From positions 1 to 26,593 of the forward strand of contig LRSR01002474.1 of NCBI GenBank assembly GCA_001579985.1: a stretch of DNA of 26,593 bases, given 5' to 3'. Shown in pieces: positions 19,402 through 26,593 of the stretch (the stretch's first letter is position 1; each line of letters starts with the position of its first letter). Origin of the DNA: Hypsibius dujardini. Lineage: Eukaryota; Tardigrada; Eutardigrada; Parachela; Hypsibiidae. Under the pieces are notes generated by a model that did not search any database, had not been told where the DNA came from, and was given only the letters and a program-made list of their open reading frames with translations. The position numbers and the translations under genes are program-made.

Positions 19402-20763
19402 CCAACAAATAGACAGACTTACAACAGCCCTTGTAGACCGCAGTCACTGAAGCATGAAGAAGGTTATTAGGACAGACTTATACCCACTGTTGAAGAAATT
19501 TCTTTTGCTCGAGTGATTGGAGTATCTTTGCTGACTGGCTTGTGCAAACAATGCCTGTTTTCAGGCATGCCGAAGACATACGGTTTTGCCAACTTCGTGC
19601 AGCCTGAGCATGCCACAATGGCGCAAGCCGCGCTGAACGGTCTACACATCCTCAACAAGGTTATGAAGGTACAGTATGTCTGGGAACATGAACCCACACT
19701 GTCAATCTGATTGTTTATCTGTTGGTCTACGTTACTGTTTATTTGTTTGTCAAGTTCGGCTTGCTGACTGTCTGTCTAAGATCGTGTCGTGTTTTGAATA
19801 TTCTTTCGTGTTCGCTAGGTTTCGTTCGCTCGCCCTGCGCAGGATTCCATGAAGGGTGCCAACCTGCATGTGACGAATATTTCGCGGCAGTGGACCGTGG
19901 ACGAGTTGACTGTGCTTTTCTCGAAGTACGGGCCCATCGTCAATTCGCGGCTCCTGATGGACAAGGTTTCCGGTAGGTTCAAGGCTTCTTCAGTTAGAAC
20001 TCACTTTTGGTAGGCATTCATAGCCCTGTTCAGACACTGTCATCGCAAAATAGCATGGAGTGGCGCATCCAGACTTTAGTATTTGCAAGCAGACAGATTG
20101 ACACATGATGCATATCTAAGCAGGTTTGCGAACGGGCAGACATAATTTCAGGCCGCAAGTAAACGGGAACGCCCTTTCTTATCAGGAAATGGGCAGAGAA
20201 ACTGTATGTCTGGACGGACAATCAAGACTGAAAGCACATACAGTCAGGCAAACAGACCGAGAGAGATACACAGACAGACAGGCTGACAGACAGACAGGCA
20301 GACAAACATACTGGCTGACTGACAGACCGATAGAAAGATGCACATTACAGACAAACAGAAACACGCACACTCACACCCCCCCCCCACACAGACAGACATG
20401 CAGAGAGATGGGCGGACAGACATGCAGAGAGATGGGCGGACAGACAATTAGGTGGCAGCCTGAGGAAAATCACAGGTTAATGTCTTTCAGACAAACATCT
20501 GGATCGTACTCGGACAGACATCATTAGAAAACGGATTTTTTCATAGCAGACATGTCTGATAACTTGCGTTTATTGCAGGCAACAGTCTCGGCGTCGGCTT
20601 TGTGCGTTTTGAGAATCGGAACGACGCCAACGCTGCCATGCAGGCTCTGCGAGAGTTCGTCCCACTCGGTCATACAGCCCCTTTGTCCATTTCGCTGGCC
20701 CACGGTGGTCGCTCCAACCGTCTCGCAAGCTACCGCCACAACAGCAGCAGCCAATCTCGTTGA
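18740..20763 (+). CDS. Two-RRM RNA-binding protein, ELAV/Sex-lethal-like
   Basis: Exons 18740-19247, 19565-19668, 19819-19972 and 20579-20763 join in frame to 316 aa. RRM1 spans about 131-210, with RNP2 LIVNYFPQ at 134-141 (the ELAV/Sxl hallmark is LIVNYLPQ) and RNP1 TYGFANFV at 174-181. RRM2 spans about 218-298, with RNP2 LHVTNI at 220-225 and RNP1 LGVGFVRF at 259-266. Tandem RRMs of this family bind U-rich or AU-rich RNA to control splicing, stability or translation. The first 130 residues are acidic and serine-rich without a recognised domain, and the tail after RRM2 is only about 18 residues. No third RRM is present, so it resembles Sxl in architecture more than neuronal ELAV. Sequence upstream of the ATG stays open to an acceptor ending at 18711, so the true N-terminus could lie in an earlier exon. 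Confidence 0.85.
19340..19415. repeat. CAGA array in intron 1 of the RNA-binding protein gene
   Basis: A clean (CAGA)n run within intron 1 (19248-19564), with CAGA on the sense strand. Confidence 0.9.
20262..20450. repeat. CAGA array and 24-bp tandem duplication in intron 3
   Basis: CAGA units from 20262 lead into a C-run near 20376 and two perfect copies of a 24-bp unit beginning AGACATGCAGAGAGATGGGC (about 20394-20441). It lies within intron 3 (19973-20578), with CAGA on the sense strand. Confidence 0.85.
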
Positions 20764-21134
20764 TCCAAGCGCCTCCTTATCTCTGGCGGCAGCGATCAGT
20801 GCCTTGCATTTGAGTTCCTTCTCTTAAGTTTTCAAACACGCGATTTCCAAGCCGTTTCGTTTTATCAGGTTCAAGTGTTTTTTCCGGGCTTTATTCCCCT
20901 TCGTTGCTAATGCTAGAGCCCTTTTGACTGAGCGCATATTCACATAATCTTTTTGCATTTTGCATCTGCATTTTATCCTCCTTTATTTTTGTGGTTTTGA
21001 AGTCAGGAAGCCTCGGTCTTTTTAAGCTCGTCTTGATCTCTGCGAGATTTACAGTTTACGAGCACTCTGCTGTTGTTGCTGCCTCGTGCGCACTTGTGTT
21101 GAATGTTAGACATTCGTTTTTTGAGAGTTCCCCC

Positions 21135-21140
21135 ATTAAA
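21135..21140 (+). terminator. ATTAAA poly(A) signal of the RNA-binding protein gene
   Basis: ATTAAA about 370 bp after the stop codon, followed within 15 bp by the GU-rich TGTGCAATGTGTAT, a typical downstream element. Confidence 0.5.
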
Positions 21141-21417
21141 TGTGCAATGTGTATATAAAAACTTGAATGATGATTACCATTAATCATTATGAGGAGACAA
21201 TCGCGGGTCTTGTCCAGTTACTCGGATGGACGTCAGGGCGCCACCTATCGGCAATGATAGTTATCCAATTGTTTTTATTTTGGAGTTGCAAACTGATCTC
21301 ACGGCTATCCTATGAAATGAAAAGCTCTAAATTAATAATTCCAAAACTTTAAGAAGTATTTTGATTTGGACTTATTGGCTAGGGACGAAAGGAAGACGTC
21401 AAGGTCACTCCGAGTAC

Positions 21418-21606
21418 TTGCACCCCTGGCCCCGCCTTGTTGCCCTTAGCTGTGAACGAGGGGGCTGTGTTGTAAGGGTCTTGCATCCCTGGCCCCGCCT
21501 TGTTGCCCTTAGCTGTGAATGAGGGGGCTGTGTTGTAAGGGTCTTGCATCCCTGGCCCCGCCTTATTGCCCTTAGCTGTGAACGAGGGGCTGTGTTGTAG
21601 GGGTCT
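21418..21606. repeat. Minisatellite, 63-bp unit, three copies
   Basis: Copies start with TTGCAYCCCTGGCCCCGCCT at 21418, 21481 and 21544 (periods 63 and 63, last copy 62). The unit also contains TTAGCTGTGAACGAGGGGGC and TGTGTTGTAAGGGTC. Because 63 is a multiple of three, frames stay open through it on the - strand and produce a 21-residue periodic translation that I regard as an artefact. Confidence 0.9.
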
Positions 21607-21932
21607 TGCATTCAGCATTTCCAACAAACAGACTTTGTTTACGAGTACGCAGTTTTCTCATCTCGACGTGACCAACACAAGCAACAACACTTCCATTTTC
21701 CGACCTTCGTTTGCAATGGCAAATTTTGCTGCTCTTGCGAGTCACAGCAATTTCCAGGCTGGAATCAACTTTGCCTCCTGATTTCCGTTCGGCAGACATC
21801 GTTAACTCATTGACAGATTGCTTGATTGAGGTACGAACCGATGGAGGTTGTTCTGATAGAGTGGACTGTTGATTGATTGGTTGATTAATACGTTTCTATT
21901 GCAAAAAATAGACCCTCGAGCCCTCTCCCAAA

Positions 21933-23493
21933 ATGGCTACTGCCGCGGACTTCTATCTCGCAGCAATGCGTGGCAATCCCCTCCTTCAGGAGACTCAGCG
22001 TTATGCGCTCGATCCTCGACACAAACAAATGGCGATGTATGGCATCTCACCGCCAGGGGAGGTTCTTCCCGTCTCCGTTGCTTCTGATCTCCGACCTTCC
22101 GAAACGCCTGCCGCTCCAGCTCCGCGGATTCCCGTCTTTGTTCCGCCTGTGACTCTGCCGCCGGAAACAGAATCACGGCTGGGAGTGAGGAGCACGGTGC
22201 CGGTTGTGCGGAACCCGCAAGGAATGATAGACGGTTCGTTGGTGGTGCCCCGCCTTTTCTTCTCCATTCCTAAGTGGATTGCTCAGAGATGTTGGTTTTT
22301 AACTCCGCAGACAACTCAAAAAGGAGACACGACGAGGGGAGTGAAAGTTCGAGCTATCCGTCGCGAGTTGCACGGCGAGGTATGAAAACTTCGGTTGAAG
22401 ACCTCTTCGAGAATTAGAGAAGTACTGGCATTGTTTTCTGTACGAGATTTGATCGCAGGAGGCGTTGCAAGTTTATTCGACTTTTTTGGATAAGATTAGT
22501 ATTCGAGAACGATTGGTAAGAAAGTTGGAGGCAAAAAAGGCGTACCTAGGATGGATCAGACTTCTCAATTGTCTCTAGAGTGCCGGACAGTCCACTCCAC
22601 TCCACTCCACTCCACTCCACTCCAGTCCACTCCAGTCCACTCAGTACAGTCCAGTCCAGTACAGTCCACTCAATACAGCACTCGTACTGTAGAATTCCGA
22701 TCAACTGGGCTATGTGCGATCAGCTCAGTCAAAAGAGACCGGAGCTGATTGGTTGCATAATGGGAGACCACAAGACTGCACCTGCTTGATTGCCTACATT
22801 CTCGCTACAAATTGTTTCGGAATCGGGTGATTGATTACTTGATTGAAGCACTTTACGATTTTCGGTCGTCGGAACTAACTTACTGGGGGGGGGGGGTCCA
22901 AGAATCAGCACTAGTTGATCGGAATTCTACAGTACACTCAGTACAGTGCACTCAGTACAGTGCACGAGTACAGTGCACGAGTACAGTACAGGAGTACAAT
23001 AAGTGCTGTAGTACGTGCCGGAATTTTAACCACCCGCTCTTTTTCAGTCGCAGCACCGCGGACCCAACTTTCCTGGCCTTCGTCAGGCCGTGGCTCTTCG
23101 AGCTCTGGAACTGCAACTATGGAGCAGCGGGAAGATGCTCAGATCACAGACAGCGACCGCACCAAGCCCAGCCGGGGGCGTCAGCCGGTTCCGCTGCCGC
23201 TCAATCCGACCGCCGACGACGCCCGTAACGCCATCCAGAAGAAGCGGCGCCGTTCTTGTGATAGTGATGAAGCTGAGACTCATGGTCGACTGCCAGTGCA
23301 TGCGCGTCTGGGGTACATGGCGATGCCGCCGGTCCGGCTCTCCTCATACAGACCGGCCGACCTTCCCCTGCAGCGGCTTCAACTCCGAGAAAGCGTGCCT
23401 ATCCGGGATCGCCAGCAACAGCAGCAGCAGGAACGGCCATCAGTATTCCATCGGCTATCCTCGAAGGGCAACGTCCACTCGCGACTAGGTTGA
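21933..23493 (+). CDS. Unidentified protein with repeated RLG motifs and a poly-Q run
   Basis: My preferred model joins 21933-22233, 22311-22379 and 23048-23493 in frame to 271 aa. The N-terminal part is proline-rich (MATAADFYLAAMRG start, then APAPRIPVFVPPVTLPPETE). The middle is charged and Ser-rich (KRRHDEGSESSSYPSR). The last exon has a KKRRR putative nuclear signal, a six-glutamine run (246-251), and RLG-type motifs: SRLG at 81-84, VHARLG at 207-212, FHRLS, and SRLG as the last four residues. The organisation suggests a disordered nuclear or RNA-associated protein; I recognise no family. The intron 1 donor (GTTCGT) is weak, and an unspliced reading continues to a stop at 22383-22385. An extra 57-nt exon at 22459-22515 has good splice sites but would bring a stop in this phase. 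The exon chain is therefore less secure than the other genes. Confidence 0.6.
22588..22685. repeat. CCACT/CCAGT pentanucleotide repeat
   Basis: Five-base CCACT units grade into CCAGT and CAGTA variants in the long intron (22380-23047) of the unidentified gene. A related CAGTACAGTGCA repeat follows at 22928-23000, after a G-run at 22885-22896. Confidence 0.85.
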
Positions 23494-23995
23494 CAGATAT
23501 TCGCACAGACGCCGCTGTCGTCTGACTTCTTCCGCATGGTCACTCTCTCGGGTCAGGTTTTTCTGTACGGTGTTGCGTTTTCGGACCTTTTTTTTAAACT
23601 CATCAATCCCTGATGCTCGATGGAATGTTAACCCGATAATGGATGTTAATCATGCCGCGGGATCGCGGATATCTTTCATTTCTCCACTATATTTTCCCTA
23701 GAATTATTCCTCCTGTTGAACTGTTCCACTTTGCTGTTTTTGTTTCTCTTCCTCTCAGGTCTGACTTGACTGATCTTGACTCGGCTCAACGGCGTGTGCA
23801 ATTTACACTTGAAACGCTTCGTATAAGAAATTACATATTAATTTAAAAAAACACCGCGACTAAATGATTTGATATTTCACAGGTTCGAGCTGTTTTTAGG
23901 AGGCCATTTCATTTGCGACTCGCATCACGAAAGCGCAGTGAAGAAGCACATGGATGAGATAAAAAAACGAAACGTGCAATGAAGAGCGATGCCGG
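23494..23995. other. Convergent intergenic region
   Basis: About 500 bp between the 3' ends of the unidentified + strand gene and the glycyl-tRNA synthetase gene. No canonical AATAAA is evident on either strand, and no repeat array is present. The open frame at 23643-23846 has no support. Confidence 0.5.
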
Positions 23996-25018
23996 CTAAT
24001 CCTTCTTCCCAGTGGTCTCCTGTGCCGTGAACTTGGGATACTTCTGCACAGCTGCGTCCCAGTTGGAGCGGCCGTTCACCAGCGAGACAATCAGCGGAAC
24101 CACTTCGTCGATCTGCGAGAGAAAAGATAAGCACTTAAGTCATAAGTTCGGCTGGGAACTGTCTGCCCGTCTGTCTGTCTGTGTGTCTGGCTACATGCAA
24201 GTCAGTCAGTCAGTCAGTCAGTCTGTCGTTCTGTCTGTCTGCCTGCCTACCTGCCTTCAAGTGTGTCAGTCTATCTGTCTGTCTGTCTATCTCTCCGGTA
24301 GTACGAATGTACATTTGTCTGTCTGCCTGCATGTCTGTACGTATGTCTGTCTGTCAACAGCAGCCATCCAAAGTTAGCCAACTCACCCCAATGCGGATCT
24401 GCTCCATTGAGTCACGGTCACGCAGCGTGACGGTGGTGGGCTGGTTGTTCAGCGTATCGAAATCAATGGTAATACCGAACGGGATGGAGATTTCGTCCGC
24501 CCTGGCGTAGCGGCGGCCGATCGATCCAGAGGAGTCGTCAATCTTATGCGAAATGTCGTTCAACGTCAACGCCTCGGCTGTAGCGGTGGGAAAAAACCTT
24601 AGTCTAACAGAAGCGAATTATGCGAAGAAATGAAAAAAGAACCTACAAATCTGCTTGACCAACGGCTGGAAGCCGGGATTGCTGCTCAAGGGAAGCACCG
24701 AGCACTTCAACGGGGCAATCACCGGGGGAAGAGCGAACAGCTAAAGCGACGCAAGACACCCAGTTTATGAATGGGAATTGCGCATGCGGCTGCAAAAAGG
24801 GGTGAACCTACTGTTCGCTGTTCGTCGTCGGGACGTGTGCGGAAATTGTGCTCCAAAATGGCGTAGATGATCCGGCCGACGCCGAACGACGGTTCAATGA
24901 CACCCGGAGTGAATTCATCCACTGTTAAACATGACACCGATTATCAGAACAGCCAAGATACGATGAAGTCTGTCTGTCTGCCTGCCTGCCTGCCTGCCTG
25001 CCTGTCTGCCTGCCTGCC

Positions 25019-25087
<69 letters not shown>

Positions 25088-26414
25088 GCCTGCAAGTCGG
25101 CCTGTTTGTCTGATTATCAGAACAGCCAAGATACGAGTAAATCATACAACTGCCTCATCAGTGTACCCACAGAGTAAAAACGCACGCAACAAAATCGAAA
25201 GACAGACAAAGCTCTTACCATGCTTGGTCTTCTGGGAGCGCTTGATCTCCGCCATCTCCTTTGTGAAGGCGAGTTCTTCTCCGCCAATTGTCAGTTTCGA
25301 GGCTCTAAAAAGTCAAACACATGTCCTATTACAGATGGAGAAAGGCGAAGGCCCCCAGTCAGGTCGGGCAATAAGGGCTCAATAACTACCCAGTCGACTT
25401 GAGGTCTTCCTCGAACGCCAAAATCTCCTTCTCCGGCATCACACTCAAATGCTCCAGAACCTTCTTCTGGCTCTTCCCGAACGTCTTCCCGATCAGCGCA
25501 CGGTTCGGTATCACCTCCACCACGTCCACGGTCACCGGCGCAGGCAACGGCTTCTCCGCCACCAGGGAAATGCCGGTGGCCTTCGTGTGCTGGGTAAGAT
25601 CGTAGGCGGATCGATCCGCGCATCCGACACATTCCACCCAACCCTGCATGAACCAAAAATTTTGTTTTAAAATCATTGTCAAAGAGGAATGTAAACAAAA
25701 GCCGAAATCAGGAGCGAACTTACATAGCTGGTAAGGATTTCGGCGTCCCAACAGTCGCAGGCGTAATGGGCCATTTCGTTGCTCAAATGCTGGCGGAACC
25801 GGATTCGGCTGGGATCGACGCCCACTTTCACGAGGAAGAGGTAGATTCGGCTGACGAAGTAAGCCAGCGTCTGGTTGGCAATCAATTTCTGAAAAGGGGG
25901 CAAAGAATTTCCAGAACCGCCAGAAATAGCTTCAATGGATAAGCAGACACACACACAGGGAGACAGACAGGCAATGAAGAAGACACATATGGTAACTGGT
26001 GACAGACACACCCGATGACTTACATCGGCAACTGCCTTGCCGACTGCGACCTTCTGGGCGGCCTGTCCGTCCATCTGGTTGCAAGCGGAGAACCAAGTCA
26101 GCACCAGTTCCTTGACATTTTCAAATTTCGGGTGGTCCTTGTTGGAGGGATCCACAAAGTGCTCGATTTCCGCCATTGTGAATTCCCTACGAGCACAGGA
26201 ATATTAATAAAGAAAATGGAGATGTAAAAGTTTGTACTGTACGTTTAGCTGCAGACTTGCATACCGAACTCGTAGGAGACCGCTGCGAGGAGAGATTTCA
26301 TTTCGGTAGGCATTTCCAATCTGAGCGCAGGCGAAAGGAAGCTTCCCTTGGTTGAATTCAAGCAGTCGCTTGAAGTTGACAAAGATGCCTTGAGCCGTTT
26401 CCGGTCGGAGAAAT
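23996..26414 (-). CDS. GARS: Glycyl-tRNA synthetase, C-terminal part (5' end outside window)
   Basis: Class II synthetase that charges tRNA-Gly with glycine in the cytosol and, in animals, usually mitochondria. Exons in coding order: 26265-26414, 26024-26186, 25724-25888, 25390-25643, 25219-25304, 24812-24921, 24647-24740, 24387-24577, 23996-24112; they join in frame to 442 residues ending at the stop 23996-23998. Landmarks: [20 protein letters not shown], class II motif 2 region [64 protein letters not shown], motif 3 region [13 protein letters not shown], then the anticodon-binding domain with [19 protein letters not shown] and [16 protein letters not shown]. The N-terminal WHEP domain and the first catalytic exons lie beyond 26593. 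The anticodon-binding domain is complete, and the protein ends in a short Lys-rich tail (TTGKKD). Confidence 0.96.
24165..24355. repeat. CTGT array in the last GARS intron
   Basis: CTGT units with a CAGT run at about 24200-24220, within the intron 24113-24386. On the coding strand it reads CAGA. Confidence 0.9.
24939..25136. repeat. CTGT array bracketed by a 25-bp perfect direct repeat, GARS intron
   Basis: GATTATCAGAACAGCCAAGA followed by TACGA occurs at 24939-24963 and again at 25112-25136. Between the copies lie 148 bp of CTGT/CTGC array. The whole structure is inside the intron 24922-25218. Confidence 0.9.
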
Positions 26415-26489
26415 CTAGACGTGACACAAAAGGTTTCATTCCGAAATTGTCTTCGCTAACTCCTAATGAACTGGTTCATCTGCCAGTCT

Positions 26490-26555
26490 CTGTACTGTTT
26501 CTCTGCCTGTCTGAATGACGGTCTGTCTATCTGTCATCCATGTCAGTCTGTCTCT

Positions 26556-26593
<38 letters not shown>
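26490..26593. repeat. CTGT/CTGC array at the right edge, GARS intron
   Basis: CTGT units change to a run of CTGC at 26557-26593 and continue past the window edge, upstream (on the coding strand) of the exon 26265-26414. Confidence 0.9.

Larger units (their letters stand above)
20764..21932. other. Intergenic region with 63-bp minisatellite
   Basis: This holds the 3' UTR of the RNA-binding protein gene (ATTAAA at 21135-21140 followed by a GU-rich stretch), the minisatellite at 21418-21606 and the upstream region of the next gene. A 22-codon reading frame at 21716-21781 (MANFAALASHSNFQAGINFAS) has a good start context and could be an upstream reading frame or an exon, but nothing confirms it. 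An AATAG acceptor-like site (21907-21911) precedes the ATG at 21933. Confidence 0.55.

Noticed and set aside
21379-21627. 82-residue - strand protein with a 21-residue repeat
   Set aside because: Explained by the 63-bp minisatellite; no evidence of transcription and no recognised family.
23090-23488. Alternative frame of the last exon of the gene at 21933-23493
   Set aside because: Reads as an irregular Cys/Arg/Trp-rich sequence, whereas the chosen frame gives charged, Gln-rich and RLG-motif sequence and matches the exon phase.
23643-23846. 67-residue + strand open frame
   Set aside because: No acceptor, start context or similarity; lies in the convergent intergenic gap.
24968-25100. Possible CRISPR-like or satellite array
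   Set aside because: Four-base units without spacers in an animal intron; a plain microsatellite.

Overview
This window is nuclear DNA of a multicellular animal, most likely a small invertebrate with a compact genome. Every recognisable gene is split by GT-AG introns of roughly 50 to 600 bp, and spliced translations match animal proteins: an ACT-domain threonine dehydratase, a SLC35A3-type UDP-GlcNAc transporter, VAC14, an ELAV/Sex-lethal-type RNA-binding protein and glycyl-tRNA synthetase. The phylum cannot be fixed from the sequence alone; a tardigrade or similar animal is a guess.

Layout, left to right: (1) the 3' terminal exon of an unidentified + strand gene (203-364) with poly(A) signals near 435-445. 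(2) A + strand 11-exon L-threonine ammonia-lyase (1264-5364), 554 aa, converging on (3) a - strand 7-exon nucleotide-sugar transporter (6320-8936), 353 aa. (4) A - strand 12-exon VAC14 (9624-13340), 691 aa. (5) A + strand 5-exon gene (14055-16134) for an acidic, proline-rich 281 aa protein of unknown family, divergent from VAC14. (6) A 2.6 kb intergenic region (16135-18739) with three TA-bounded foldback elements and a triplicated 115-bp promoter-like unit. (7) A + strand 4-exon two-RRM protein (18740-20763), 316 aa. (8) A + strand three-exon gene (21933-23493) for an unidentified 271 aa protein with RLG motifs. (9) The 3' two-thirds of glycyl-tRNA synthetase on the - strand (23996-26414), which runs off the right edge.

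Exon-intron models were built by hand from splice consensus, phase continuity and family similarity. All junctions in the five recognised genes keep frame. The genes do not form a pathway: they cover amino-acid catabolism, Golgi nucleotide-sugar import, phosphoinositide-kinase scaffolding, mRNA regulation and translation. This is ordinary housekeeping sequence, and I see no operon-like or defence-like system.

The distinctive features are in the repeats. Most of the longer introns carry a tetranucleotide (CTGT)n/(CAGA)n array, sometimes in opposite orientation on the two sides of an exon. At least four non-autonomous inverted-repeat elements begin and end with TA, and two of them look related. 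There are also unit-length minisatellites of 46, 63 and 115 bp.
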